A stretch of 64,000 nucleotides of DNA from CAIUPE01 sp037131735 (GCA_037131735.1 JBAXQM010000007.1:43909-107908), one strand, 5' to 3'; shown: positions 8,476-18,107, counted from the first letter of the stretch. Notes: a model not told the origin generated them from the letters alone. Numbers and translations are program-made.

Positions 8476-8588
8476 TTAACGCGTGCCCTGCCTAAAGGGT
8501 GGGGGAAGGCCGGTCAATAGGCGAAACCGCCGCATCAAGGCCTTAAATGCCGCGCACTCATATTGTATTCATCGATTTCCACTAGAGA

Positions 8589-8609
8589 TCGGGAGGGTCG
8601 GCCTCCCGA
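8589..8609 (+). promoter_or_regulatory. hairpin in the glmU leader
   Basis: A perfect 8-bp stem, TCGGGAGG (8589-8596) with CCTCCCGA (8602-8609), closes a 5-nt loop, 34 bases before the glmU start. No U-run follows. The 3' arm CCTCCC is complementary to a Shine-Dalgarno sequence and the 5' arm resembles one. It could be an upstream decoy or leader element; function unknown. Confidence 0.4.
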
Positions 8610-8643
8610 ATCGGTGGGCGGGTAACAAGGACGGTCGGAAAAA

Positions 8644-10017
8644 ATGCAGGCTACGGGATCTGAGCGGCGGTGCCTCGCGGTTGTATTGGCAGCAGGTGAA
8701 GGAACGAGGATGAAATCCTCCCGTCCCAAAGTGCTCCATGAAATCGCTGGGCGTTCCATGCTCGGTCATATTCTTGCGACCATTCAGGATGCGGGCATCG
8801 CAGATGTCGCAGTCGTTGTCGGCCCAGCGCGTCCGGATGTGGAGGCTGAGGCGCGCGCCCTTTCGCCTCGCGCTTCAATTTTCGTCCAGACCGAACGCCT
8901 GGGAACGGCGCACGCCGTTCTTGCCGCGCGCGACGCGTTGGCGCGCGGCTATCACGACATCATCGTTCTCTTTGCCGATACACCTCTGCTTGAGACTGAG
9001 ACGCTCATTGCGATGCGGCGGCGGCTTGAGGCGGGCAATGCTGTTGTCGCACTCGGTTTTGAAGCGATTGATCCAACGGGCTATGGCCGCCTCGTTACTG
9101 ACGGAACAATGCTCAATGCTATTTGCGAACATAAGGATGCGTCCGAGTCCGAGCGCGCGATACGGTTGTGTAATTCTGGGTTGATGGCGATTGATGGTAC
9201 GCTTGCGCTTTCGCTCCTTGATGCTGTTGATCAAAACAATGCGCAAAAAGAATTTTATTTAACCGATATTGTCGGCCTTGCACGCAAGCGTGAGTTATCG
9301 ACGAGTTTTGCGCTCGCGCCCGAAGATGAAGTGATGGGTGTGAATGATCGTGTTCAGTTGGCAAAAGCCGGAGCGCTGATGCAGAATCGCTTGCGTCGCA
9401 AAGCGATGCTGAATGGCACGACATTGCAAGCGCCCGAAACTGTTCATATGAGTTATGATACGGTGATTGGCCGCGATGTTGAAGTCGAGCCTTATGTTTA
9501 TTTTGGTCCGCGTGTGACGGTTGCTGATCATGTCGTCATTCATGCGTTTAGTCATCTCGAAGATACTGTAATCGAGAGCAAAGCCTCACTCGGACCATTC
9601 GCGCGTACGCGCCCAGGTTCACATGTGGGGGCTGGCGCGAAGATTGGTAATTTTGTCGAACTCAAAAAGGCAAAAATCGGTGCAGGCGCGAAAGTTAGTC
9701 ATTTGAGTTATATTGGTGATGCTGATGTGGGGCGCGATGCCAATATTGGTGCTGGCACGATCACCTGTAATTATGACGGATTTTTCAAATATAAAACGAC
9801 GATCGGTGTGGGTGCTTTTATAGGCGCTAACTCGTCGCTCGTCGCGCCCATCACAATTGGCGATGGTGCTTATGTCGGCTCAGGGTCTGTGATCACCAAA
9901 GATGTGGCGCCGGATCAATTGGCGGTGGCGCGTGGCAAACAATTGGCAAAAGATGGCTGGGGCGCAAGTTTCCGCGCTGCGAGCGAAGCCAAAAAGAAAG
10001 CCAAGGATCAGAAATAA
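8644..10017 (+). CDS. glmU: bifunctional GlmU (GlcNAc-1-P uridyltransferase / GlcN-1-P acetyltransferase)
   Basis: A 457-residue bifunctional enzyme that makes UDP-GlcNAc for peptidoglycan and lipid A. The N-terminal pyrophosphorylase domain has the LAAGEGTRMKSSRPKVL loop (residues about 15-31) and later LFADTPLL. The C-terminal half is a left-handed beta helix of hexapeptide repeats (about residues 260-440), with the acetyltransferase segment ITCNYDGFFKYKTTIG. The ATG at 8644 follows a GGTCGGAAAA sequence. The next gene, glmS, supplies glucosamine-6-phosphate for the same pathway; the 108-bp gap leaves room for a separate glmS promoter. Confidence 0.97.
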   Translation: MQATGSERRCLAVVLAAGEGTRMKSSRPKVLHEIAGRSMLGHILATIQDAGIADVAVVVGPARPDVEAEARALSPRASIFVQTERLGTAHAVLAARDALARGYHDIIVLFADTPLLETETLIAMRRRLEAGNAVVALGFEAIDPTGYGRLVTDGTMLNAICEHKDASESERAIRLCNSGLMAIDGTLALSLLDAVDQNNAQKEFYLTDIVGLARKRELSTSFALAPEDEVMGVNDRVQLAKAGALMQNRLRRKAMLNGTTLQAPETVHMSYDTVIGRDVEVEPYVYFGPRVTVADHVVIHAFSHLEDTVIESKASLGPFARTRPGSHVGAGAKIGNFVELKKAKIGAGAKVSHLSYIGDADVGRDANIGAGTITCNYDGFFKYKTTIGVGAFIGANSSLVAPITIGDGAYVGSGSVITKDVAPDQLAVARGKQLAKDGWGASFRAASEAKKKAKDQK

Positions 10018-10125
10018 ACATTCGTTTGGGATCTCTTATCGTTACGATTTGAAACCCAATGTGTTTTGAAAATTTTCGATCTGGTCGTTAGGTAAGCGGC
10101 AGATCATTTAGGGATGTCACTGAAG

Positions 10126-11955
10126 ATGTGCGGAATTGTTGGCATATTGTCTACCGAGCCTGCGGCGGCGCAAGCCATTGAGGCGTTAAAGCGGCTCGAA
10201 TATCGCGGTTACGATTCTTCAGGCGTCGCATCTTTATCGAGCGATGGTCGTATCGAGCGTTTGCGCGCCGAAGGTAAACTCAAAAATCTTGCGGCAAAAT
10301 TGGCTTCGCATCCGCTTTCCGGTCACCTTGCAATTGGCCATACACGCTGGGCCACTCATGGTCGTCCGACCGAAGATAACGCCCATCCCCATGCAACAGA
10401 TCGCGTTGCTGTTGTGCATAATGGCATCATTGAAAATTTCCGCGAATTGCGTGCCGAGCTTGAAACTGAGGGTGTTAAATTTTCGAGCGAGACGGATACG
10501 GAAGCTGTGGTTCATCTCGTTGATCGCGCGTTGCGTAAAACGAATGACCCGACTAGGGCGATTGCTGAAGTTTTGCCTAAACTCAAAGGGGCCTTTGCCT
10601 TAGGGTTTGTGTTTTCGGGTCATGACAATCTTCTGATTGGTGCACGGCAAGGCGCACCTTTGGCGATTGGTTATGGTGAAGGCGAAATGTATCTCGGCTC
10701 TGATGCCTTGGCTCTGGCGCCTTTCACCGATACCGTCACCTATCTCGAAGAAGGCGATTGGGTTGTGCTCTCGCGTGAAGGTGCAGAGTTTCATGATCTG
10801 ACCAATGCGGTGGTCAAACGCGCGAAGCAAAAAAGCGGCGCGGGCGCCTATCTCGTTGATAAGGGCAATCATCGTCATTTCATGGCAAAAGAAATTGCCG
10901 AACAGCCTGAAGTGGTCGGTCGTACGCTCGCGCATTATCTTGATATGAATGCCGGTAAAGTGAGACTGCCTGTCGAACTACCATTCGACTGGAAGGCGCT
11001 TAATCGCATCACGATCACGGCATGCGGCACCGCAAGTTATGCGGGCCATGTTGCCAAATATTGGTTTGAGCAATTGGCGCGTATTCCGGTTGAAGTCGAT
11101 GTCGCGTCCGAATTCCGTTATCGTGAAGCGCCTCTGTCTGAAGGTGGTTTGGCGATTTTCATTTCGCAGTCGGGTGAAACCGCTGATACGCTTGCGGGCC
11201 TTCGTTATGCGAAATCGCAGGGGCAATCGATTTTATCGGTTGTGAATGTGCCGACGTCTTCGATCGCGCGTGAAAGTGATGTGGTGATCCCGACCCTTGC
11301 GGGTCCGGAAATTGGTGTGGCCTCCACGAAAGCGTTTACCTGTCAATTAACGGCATTGGCGTGTTTAGCAATTGCAGCAGGCCGCGCGCGCGGCACATTG
11401 TCGGAAGCCGACGAACAGGCCTTTGTAAGCGATCTTGTCGCCATTCCTGCTCTTATGGTTGAGGCTTTGAAGAGCGAAGCGCATATCGAACATGTCGCGC
11501 ATGATATGGCGAAGGCGAAAGATGTTCTCTATCTCGGTCGCGGAACGAGTTATCCTTTGGCGCTAGAAGGCGCTCTTAAACTCAAAGAAATTTCCTATAT
11601 TCATGCCGAAGCCTATGCGGCGGGTGAATTGAAGCATGGACCGATTGCGCTCATTGATGAAACATTGCCGGTGATCGTCATCGCGCCGCATGATTCAATA
11701 TATGAGAAGACGGTGTCCAATATGCAGGAAGTGGCGGCGCGAGGGGGGCGGATCATTCTGATCTCTGATCGCGAAGGGCTTCATGCTGCGGGGTTGAAAC
11801 CGGTCGCGGGTATCGAAATGCCGAAAATGAATCCGCGTTTCGCGCCGATTGTCTATTCGGTTCCGGTGCAGTTGCTCGCTTATCATGCTGCGGTTGCGCT
11901 TGGTAAGGATGTGGATCAACCGCGCAATCTCGCGAAATCTGTTACGGTCGAGTGA
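10126..11955 (+). CDS. glmS: glutamine-fructose-6-phosphate aminotransferase (isomerizing)
   Basis: A 609-residue protein, the same length as the E. coli enzyme. It converts fructose-6-phosphate and glutamine to glucosamine-6-phosphate. Although an in-frame ATG exists at 10114, the start is placed at 10126, because the N-terminal glutaminase domain needs the catalytic Cys directly after the initiator Met (MCGIVGIL). The glutaminase domain is followed by two SIS domains, visible in ACGTASYAGHVAKYW and SQSGETADTLAGLRYAKSQG, and the C-terminal NLAKSVTVE is typical. No glmS ribozyme is present or expected. A short inverted repeat (10078-10105) precedes the gene. Confidence 0.97.
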   Translation: MCGIVGILSTEPAAAQAIEALKRLEYRGYDSSGVASLSSDGRIERLRAEGKLKNLAAKLASHPLSGHLAIGHTRWATHGRPTEDNAHPHATDRVAVVHNGIIENFRELRAELETEGVKFSSETDTEAVVHLVDRALRKTNDPTRAIAEVLPKLKGAFALGFVFSGHDNLLIGARQGAPLAIGYGEGEMYLGSDALALAPFTDTVTYLEEGDWVVLSREGAEFHDLTNAVVKRAKQKSGAGAYLVDKGNHRHFMAKEIAEQPEVVGRTLAHYLDMNAGKVRLPVELPFDWKALNRITITACGTASYAGHVAKYWFEQLARIPVEVDVASEFRYREAPLSEGGLAIFISQSGETADTLAGLRYAKSQGQSILSVVNVPTSSIARESDVVIPTLAGPEIGVASTKAFTCQLTALACLAIAAGRARGTLSEADEQAFVSDLVAIPALMVEALKSEAHIEHVAHDMAKAKDVLYLGRGTSYPLALEGALKLKEISYIHAEAYAAGELKHGPIALIDETLPVIVIAPHDSIYEKTVSNMQEVAARGGRIILISDREGLHAAGLKPVAGIEMPKMNPRFAPIVYSVPVQLLAYHAAVALGKDVDQPRNLAKSVTVE

Positions 11956-11995
11956 GCCTCTTCCGTTTCGAGCAGAAGCGCGCTACATTTTTGAA

Positions 11996-12736
11996 ATGAG
12001 CTCTCAGCCGCACTCACCTGAACATTCACCAACACCGGGTTCCTTTGATCCAGTTGCGGCTGTTCGTCCAACGCTTGGCCAAAAAATTCGCGGCTATTTC
12101 CTTACGGGTATTATTGTTGCTGGGCCTTTGGCGGTCACAGTTTACATCACGACGTGGATCATCGGCTTGATTGATTCATGGTTTAAGCCGCTTATCCCCT
12201 CAGGCATGTTTCCGGAATGGATGACGCCTTACAATCTTCCGGGTCTCGGACTGATCATCGCCTTCGTGAGCCTTACGCTTCTTGGTTTTCTCACGGCTAA
12301 TCTTGTGGGACGTTGGCTTATCGGTTTTGGTGAAACTTTATTGGGACGCATGCCTGTGGTGCGCGGGCTCTATAAGGGTGTCAAACAAGTTTTTGAAACG
12401 ATCTTCTCGCAGCAGGGCACGAGTTTCAGAAAAGTCGGGTTAATTGAATATCCGGGCAAAGGTCTTTGGTCTTTGGTATTTCTTTCAACAGCGCCCGAAG
12501 GTGAAATACGTTCGGCGTTGCCGGGCGTTGACGACTATGTGTCGGTCTTCTTGCCTTGCACGCCCAATCCGACAACAGGCTTCTTTGTTTATGTGAAGCG
12601 CAAAGACGTTATCGATTTATCGATTTCGATTGATGAGGGTGCGAAGCTCATTATGTCGGCAGGACTTATTCAACCTGCGTCTGCAGCGTCGCCTGTTCGT
12701 CTGGCAAATCCTTCTAACCTGCCCCCACAAGCCTGA
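11996..12736 (+). CDS. DUF502 inner-membrane protein
   Basis: A 246-residue integral membrane protein of the DUF502 family. Two hydrophobic segments are clear: about residues 36-60 (GIIVAGPLAVTVYITTWIIG) and about 85-112 (LIIAFVSLTLLGFLTANLVG). A conserved soluble domain follows, with MPVVRGLYKGVKQVFETIF and a P-C-T-P-N-P-T-T-G-F-F motif. Function is unknown; the family is widespread and often sits near recG or glmS. ATG 11996 is chosen over the upstream open frame, which overlaps glmS. The last 23 bp overlap the convergent recG gene. Confidence 0.85.
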   Translation: MSSQPHSPEHSPTPGSFDPVAAVRPTLGQKIRGYFLTGIIVAGPLAVTVYITTWIIGLIDSWFKPLIPSGMFPEWMTPYNLPGLGLIIAFVSLTLLGFLTANLVGRWLIGFGETLLGRMPVVRGLYKGVKQVFETIFSQQGTSFRKVGLIEYPGKGLWSLVFLSTAPEGEIRSALPGVDDYVSVFLPCTPNPTTGFFVYVKRKDVIDLSISIDEGAKLIMSAGLIQPASAASPVRLANPSNLPPQA

Positions 12737-14813
12737 TCGCTTCATCACGCTCAAAGAGATAAAGCAGTGTACGCACGGCTTCGCCGCGCGGGGATTGCAG
12801 CGCGGAGTCTTTTGCAAGCAACGCCTTGGCATCATCGCGGGCGATCGACAAAAGCGCGCTGTGGCGGGTAGGGACCGTTAAACGGAAACCGGGCATTCCG
12901 GATTGGCGCGTGCCGAGTACGTCACCTTCACCGCGCAATTTCAAATCTTCTTCGGCGATTTCAAAACCGTCTTCTGTTTTGCGCATTGTATCAATACGCG
13001 CGCGACCGATTTCTCCGAGAGGGCCATAAAGCAACACGCAGGATGAGCGTTCAGCACCGCGACCGACGCGGCCGCGCAATTGATGAAGCTGCGCCAAACC
13101 AAAGCGTTCAGCATGTTCGATGATCATGATCGTGGCATCGGGCACATCGACACCTACTTCGATCACTGTGGTCGAAACAAGAATACGCGTGCGGCCTGAC
13201 GCGAAATCCGCCATCGCGCGATCTTTGTCTGCGCCTTTCATCTTGCCATGAATGAGTCCAACCTTATCATCATAAATTGCCCGCAGGGTTTGAGCGCGCT
13301 CTTCGACGGCGGCGAGATCAAGATTTTCGGATTCATCAACGAGGGGACAAACCCAGTAAATGCCACGACCTTCACTCAAAGGCCGTTTAAGGCTTTCAAC
13401 AATCTCGTCGATCCGCTCAAGCGGTAAGGCGCGTGTATCAATGGGTTTGCGGCCGGCAGGTTTTTCCCGAATGAGGGACACATCCATATCGCCAAAATAT
13501 GTGAGCACCAGCGTGCGCGGTATCGGCGTGGCGGTCATCACGAGCATATCGACCGCATCACCTTTATGCGCGAGCGCCAATCTTTGATGCACACCAAAGC
13601 GATGTTGCTCATCGATCACCGCAAGGCCGAGCTTTTTAAATGAAACCGCTTCTTGAAAGAGCGCATGTGTGCCAATCGCCAAATGGGTTGATCCCTCTGC
13701 GAGGCCGGACAAGGCTTGTGTTCTTGCCGCACCTTTTTCGCGCCCTGTGAGTAGCGTCATGGAGAGGCCGATGGACTCTGCAAGCGGCTTCAACCGCTCA
13801 TAATGTTGGAGGGCGAGAATTTCGGTGGGCGCCATCAATGCCGATTGCCATCCTGCCTCAGCCGCCATCACCATGGAGAGAAAGGCAACGATGGTTTTGC
13901 CCGATCCCACATCACCTTGGAGCAGCCGCAACATGCGTTCATGTGAAGCGAGATCTTGATTGATTTCTGCAAGCGCATCACTTTGCGCTTTTGTTAGCGA
14001 AAAGGGCAGGGCAGCGAGTGCGGCTTTTACGAGATGTCCATCGCCGGACCGCGCTGTGCCTGCTTCTTTCTTCATTTGCTGCCGCATTAAAAGCAGCGCA
14101 AGTTGTCCCGCAAAGAGCTCGTCATAGGCTAATCGCAAACGCGCAGGAGCCTCAGGCGCGAGATTGTCTTTTGCCTTAGGACTATGAAGGCTTTTCAAAG
14201 CCTCTGCGAATGAAGGCCATTCTTCGCGTTTTACGAGAAGCGGATCAATCCATTCCGGTATTTCGGGAAGTTTTGCTAAAGCCGCTTGCGCGGCCTTATG
14301 CAGAATGCGCAGATAAAGACCGGCTGTTAATCCATAAACGGGTTCATAGGGCGGAAGCTTCGCATAGGCTTCTGCATCTAGTACGCGATCAGGATGGGTC
14401 ATCTGGCGATGACCATCAAAGAGTTCTATTTTACCTGATACAAAGCGTATTGATCCGACAGGTAACATCGAGTCAATGCGCGCGCGTTGGGCGTTGAAAA
14501 ACACAAGCGCCATATCACCCGTCTCGTCTTCAACAAAAACACGATAAGGCACACGCGCGCGACCGGGAGGCGAAGGCTTATGGGCGAGCACACGGATTTC
14601 AAACGTGCCAGATTGTCCAGCAACCGAGTCAGATAGTCGTCCGCTCAACCGACGATCAACGGCGTCATGCGGCAAATGAAGAAGAATATCGATCAGACGC
14701 GCCTCGCTTCCTTGCGGCGCAAGCAAGCGATCAAAGAGCGGCGCGAGTTTCGGGCCAATTCCTTGTAAAGAGCGGATCGGTGCAAAGAGCGGATTGAGGA
14801 TTGTGGGGCGCAT
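12714..14813 (-). CDS. recG: ATP-dependent DNA helicase RecG
   Basis: A 699-residue superfamily 2 helicase that remodels stalled forks and branched recombination intermediates. The N-terminal wedge domain with an OB fold covers about residues 1-200. The helicase core has Walker A LLQGDVGSGKT, motif II written as DEQH (VIDEQHRFGVHQR), motif III TATPIPRT and motif VI QLRGRVGRG. The start codon lies only 2 bp after the stop of the molybdopterin oxidoreductase gene, so RecG is probably translated from the same mRNA despite the lack of an obvious functional link. Its 3' end overlaps the convergent DUF502 gene. Confidence 0.97.
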   Translation of the reverse strand: MRPTILNPLFAPIRSLQGIGPKLAPLFDRLLAPQGSEARLIDILLHLPHDAVDRRLSGRLSDSVAGQSGTFEIRVLAHKPSPPGRARVPYRVFVEDETGDMALVFFNAQRARIDSMLPVGSIRFVSGKIELFDGHRQMTHPDRVLDAEAYAKLPPYEPVYGLTAGLYLRILHKAAQAALAKLPEIPEWIDPLLVKREEWPSFAEALKSLHSPKAKDNLAPEAPARLRLAYDELFAGQLALLLMRQQMKKEAGTARSGDGHLVKAALAALPFSLTKAQSDALAEINQDLASHERMLRLLQGDVGSGKTIVAFLSMVMAAEAGWQSALMAPTEILALQHYERLKPLAESIGLSMTLLTGREKGAARTQALSGLAEGSTHLAIGTHALFQEAVSFKKLGLAVIDEQHRFGVHQRLALAHKGDAVDMLVMTATPIPRTLVLTYFGDMDVSLIREKPAGRKPIDTRALPLERIDEIVESLKRPLSEGRGIYWVCPLVDESENLDLAAVEERAQTLRAIYDDKVGLIHGKMKGADKDRAMADFASGRTRILVSTTVIEVGVDVPDATIMIIEHAERFGLAQLHQLRGRVGRGAERSSCVLLYGPLGEIGRARIDTMRKTEDGFEIAEEDLKLRGEGDVLGTRQSGMPGFRLTVPTRHSALLSIARDDAKALLAKDSALQSPRGEAVRTLLYLFERDEAIRLVGAG

Positions 14814-14815
14814 GA

Positions 14816-16903
14816 TTAAACGGGTGCAATCGCCACACGGTTATCGTGAAACGCCGCGCCACCGAAAGGAGCTGGTGAGTCAGCGCCCGTAAGAGTGTTT
14901 ATGCCTTTACCATCAATATAGGCCGTGTTCGGCCAAATTGATTCAGCGACCAAAACGCCGCGTTTTATCCCGTCAAAATATTTTGCTTTCAACGTAACAG
15001 TGCCGCGCTCATTGGTGAGCGTGACGCGCGCGCCGTCTTTGATCGCGTGAGTGTGGGCATCATCCGGATGAATAAGAACTGTGGGCTCACCTTCTCGTTC
15101 GCGTGATGTCTTCGTCTCAGTGAAAGTTGAATTGAGATAGTTGCGCGCGGGGCTTGTTGCGAGGCGGAACGGATAGGCGCTTGTCGCATCTTCAATAACG
15201 GCCCAATGATCGGGAAGGTGGGGCATATCATTAATAGGCCCCATCGCCTGACCACCGGCGAAGGGCACGCGCGACCAGTCGGGCGCGAAACGATATCTCC
15301 CATCTTTCCACGCAAAGCCTTTGCGGAAATGCGCATCGTCAAACGTAGGCTGTGCGTCGATATAGCCTTTCTCTTCTAGCTCTTCGAGCGTGCCCCAATT
15401 TGAATTTTGCAGAGTCCAATCGATGAGTTCGCGATCACTCATCGCAAAACCGGGATGATCAGCACCCACGCGTTTTGCCAAATCGCAGATCACTTCATGA
15501 TTGGAGCGGCATTCGCCGGGCGGATCAATGAGTTTGGGACCGAGCCCGATATATTGATGACCGCCGCCTTGATAAAGATCGTGGTGCTCCGTGAACATCG
15601 TCGCAGGGAGAAGAATATCGGCGTAACGCGCCGTATCAGTCATGAATTGCTCATGCACGACCGTGAATAAATCTTCGCGTGAAAAGCCTTCAATGACTTT
15701 TGTTTGTTCCGGCGCAACAGAAACGGGATTGGTGCTTTGAATGAAAAGCGCCTTGATCGGTGCGCCGTCCTTTAAAGCCTCTGCATCACCTGTAAGGACA
15801 CGACCGATTTTTGATTGATCGAGTTTGCGTATGCCGGGCTTTGCAACATCAAGCCCTTCTATCATGCTTTTGCGCCAATGATAGATGGCACCATTATTAT
15901 GAAAGGCCCCACCGCCTTCATGGGCCCATGCGCCAGTAACAGACGCGATCGATGTTGCCGCATGCATATTCACTGCGCCATTGCGCTGACGAGAAAAGCC
16001 ATAGCCCAAACGAAAATATGTTTTCTTATGTGTGCCGACGAGCTTCGCGAAGGTTTCGATTTCTTCGACGCTGAGACCTGTGATTGATGCCGCCCATGCG
16101 GGCGTACGTGTGTTCAAATGCGCTTCGAGTTGATCGGGGCAATCCGTATGGGCCGCCAAAAATTCGCGATCGGCTAAACCATCGCGGAAAAGCACATGCA
16201 TTACCGCGCAAGCGAGCGCGCCATCTGTTCCCGGCTTAACGATTAAAGCGAGATCCGCTTGATCAAGGGTGGGTGTGCGATAGATATCAATCGCAACAAT
16301 TTTTGCACCACGTTCTTTGCGGGCGCGCACTGCATGCGTCATTACATTGACTTGCGTGGCAACCGCATTGGTTCCCCAAATCACGACGCAATCAGCTTTC
16401 GCCATTTCACGCGGATCCGGGCCTTGAAGTTTTCCTGTTCCCGCAATGTAGCCGGGCCATGCGAGATTGATGCAGATCGACGAATAAAATCCGCAATAGG
16501 ATTTCGCATTGCGCAACCGGTTTATGCCATCGCGATGCACAAGCCCCATCGTGCCCGCATAGTAATAGGGCCAGATTGTATCGGCCCCAAAAGTTTTCTC
16601 GATGTCGAGAAAGCGCGAAGCAATCTCGCTCGTCGCCTCTTCCCATGAGATGCGTGTGAATTGGCCCGAACCCTTCGGGCCGACACGCTTCATCGGAAAG
16701 TGCAAACGATCGGGATGATGATTGCGCTCGGCATAACGCGCGACCTTCGCGCAGATTACACCGGCCGTGTAGCTCTGCTCTTCTGATCCATAGACGCGGC
16801 CAATGCGATCAGGCCCCGCGACTTCCACCTCAAGCGCGCAAGCTGAAGGGCAATCATGCGGACAAACGGAACGACGGCGCGGGAGGGACGTAGGAGCATT
16901 CAT
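14816..16903 (-). CDS. molybdopterin-dependent oxidoreductase, DMSO-reductase superfamily
   Basis: A protein of 695 residues from the chosen ATG at 16903 (707 from 16939). An N-terminal 4Fe-4S site is formed by Cys14, Cys18, Cys22 and Cys51 (C-x3-C-x3-C-x28-C). The molybdopterin domain follows, with VVIWGTNAVATQVNVM and STNPVSVAPEQ. The C-terminal molydopterin-dinucleotide-binding domain includes LATSPARNYLNSTF. The Cys in GFYSSIC may be the molybdenum ligand; that is an inference by position. No signal peptide or Tat motif is seen, so it is probably cytoplasmic. Substrate unknown. It would need the bis-MGD cofactor made by MobA/MobB. recG follows 2 bp downstream. Confidence 0.88.
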   Translation of the reverse strand: MNAPTSLPRRRSVCPHDCPSACALEVEVAGPDRIGRVYGSEEQSYTAGVICAKVARYAERNHHPDRLHFPMKRVGPKGSGQFTRISWEEATSEIASRFLDIEKTFGADTIWPYYYAGTMGLVHRDGINRLRNAKSYCGFYSSICINLAWPGYIAGTGKLQGPDPREMAKADCVVIWGTNAVATQVNVMTHAVRARKERGAKIVAIDIYRTPTLDQADLALIVKPGTDGALACAVMHVLFRDGLADREFLAAHTDCPDQLEAHLNTRTPAWAASITGLSVEEIETFAKLVGTHKKTYFRLGYGFSRQRNGAVNMHAATSIASVTGAWAHEGGGAFHNNGAIYHWRKSMIEGLDVAKPGIRKLDQSKIGRVLTGDAEALKDGAPIKALFIQSTNPVSVAPEQTKVIEGFSREDLFTVVHEQFMTDTARYADILLPATMFTEHHDLYQGGGHQYIGLGPKLIDPPGECRSNHEVICDLAKRVGADHPGFAMSDRELIDWTLQNSNWGTLEELEEKGYIDAQPTFDDAHFRKGFAWKDGRYRFAPDWSRVPFAGGQAMGPINDMPHLPDHWAVIEDATSAYPFRLATSPARNYLNSTFTETKTSREREGEPTVLIHPDDAHTHAIKDGARVTLTNERGTVTLKAKYFDGIKRGVLVAESIWPNTAYIDGKGINTLTGADSPAPFGGAAFHDNRVAIAPV

Positions 16904-16960
16904 GGTGTGAAGTCTAAGGACTTGGGCGCGGCTTCGCAATCAACGCGCGGGCTCTCCAAC

Positions 16961-16989
16961 AAAAAAGCGGCCCCAGAGGAGCCGCTTTT
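16961..16989 (-). terminator. rho-independent terminator of ndk
   Basis: Read on the minus strand, AAAAGCGGC pairs with GCCGCTTTT around a 9-nt loop and the 3' side runs into six T residues. It lies 31 bp past the ndk stop codon, ending that transcript before the molybdopterin oxidoreductase gene. Confidence 0.85.
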
Positions 16990-17020
16990 GGTAATCGATC
17001 AGGGAAAAGCGAAGCCGTGA

Positions 17021-17443
17021 TTAGCCGACGATTTCGTTGCCTGAGAAGAATTGCGCGATTTCGACGGCCGCCGTATCCGGCGCGTCCGAACCATGAACGG
17101 TGTTTTCACCAACGGACTTCGCAAAGAGCTTACGGATCGTGCCTTCAGCGGCATTGGCGGGGTTCGTAGCGCCCATCACTTCGCGATATTTCGCGATGGC
17201 GCCTTCACCTTCGAGGACCTGCACAACAACGGGACCCGAGGTCATGAAATCGACGAGCTCGCCAAAGAAGGGGCGCTCTTTATGGACGGCGTAGAATGTG
17301 CCGGCCTGGTCGCGCGTCATGTGGATCCGCTTCTGGGCTACAATGCGCAGGCCAGCCTTTTCGATGACAGCATTGACGGCACCTGTGAGGTTACGGGCGG
17401 TCGCGTCGGGTTTCAGAATGGAAAAAGTGCGCTCGAGCGCCAT
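17021..17443 (-). CDS. ndk: nucleoside diphosphate kinase
   Basis: A 140-residue enzyme that transfers the gamma phosphate of ATP to nucleoside diphosphates through a phosphohistidine. The catalytic His117 lies in the canonical TVHGSD motif. The N terminus ERTFSILKPDA is typical, and the length matches the bacterial family. A strong terminator follows. purN lies upstream across a 76-bp gap on the same strand, so ndk may be transcribed with purM-purN or from its own promoter. Confidence 0.98.
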   Translation of the reverse strand: MALERTFSILKPDATARNLTGAVNAVIEKAGLRIVAQKRIHMTRDQAGTFYAVHKERPFFGELVDFMTSGPVVVQVLEGEGAIAKYREVMGATNPANAAEGTIRKLFAKSVGENTVHGSDAPDTAAVEIAQFFSGNEIVG

Positions 17444-17519
17444 GATGTAGATCCTTTGCCTTGAAATGAGGTGGGGGCTCTATAGCCGTGCGTCGCGCGA
17501 TGGTCAAAGGGGGCGAGGG

Positions 17520-18107
17520 TCAATCAGGGGCAAGAATCTTGGCGACTTTCGAAAGCGCCTCCGGATAGAGCCGGTTTTCCGCAATGAGGACGCGGGCGCT
17601 CAAGCTCTCCTCCGTATCGCCGTCAAGAACGGGAACGATTGCTTGCGCGATGATGGGGCCCGCATCGAGCTCCGGCACAACAAAATGAACCGTGCAGCCG
17701 TGCTCTTTAGCACTGTCGGCAAGCGCCCTTTTATGCGTATCGAGGCCCCGATAGGCGGGCAGCAAAGAGGGATGAATATTCAATATCCGGCCTGTCCAGC
17801 GGGATACGAAATCCGCGGATAGCACACGCATGAATCCGGCCAGGCAAATCAACTCAATTTTTGCTTCATTCAATGCATGAGAAAGCTCTGCCTCAAACAT
17901 TGATTTATTTGAATAATCTTTATGTGAAATAGCGAGCGATTTGATACCAGCAGCCGTTGCTGTTTCTAACCCCTTAGCGGTCGGAATATTCGAGATCACA
18001 AGGACAATCTCGGCAGGAAAAGACGGGTCACGCGCCGCTTCGATCAGCGCCGCCATATTCGTCCCGCGACCAGAAATGAGAATGGCCGTGCGGCGACGGG
18101 AGGTCAT
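17520..18107 (-). CDS. purN: phosphoribosylglycinamide formyltransferase
   Basis: A 195-residue GART enzyme of purine synthesis, transferring formyl from 10-formyl-THF to GAR. The phosphate-binding GRGTNMAAL loop lies near the N terminus. The catalytic HPSLLPAYRGLDTH segment (family His near residue 108) and HFVVPELDAGP, with the conserved Asp, are intact. Its ATG shares one base with the purM stop (TGATG), a translational-coupling arrangement typical of purMN operons. Confidence 0.97.
   Translation of the reverse strand: MTSRRRTAILISGRGTNMAALIEAARDPSFPAEIVLVISNIPTAKGLETATAAGIKSLAISHKDYSNKSMFEAELSHALNEAKIELICLAGFMRVLSADFVSRWTGRILNIHPSLLPAYRGLDTHKRALADSAKEHGCTVHFVVPELDAGPIIAQAIVPVLDGDTEESLSARVLIAENRLYPEALSKVAKILAPD

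Noticed and set aside
10078..10105. Inverted repeat GATCTG/CAGATC in the glmS leader, considered as a regulatory RNA or ribozyme remnant.
   Set aside because: It is only 6 bp with a 16-nt loop. The glmS ribozyme core is absent and is a Gram-positive feature.
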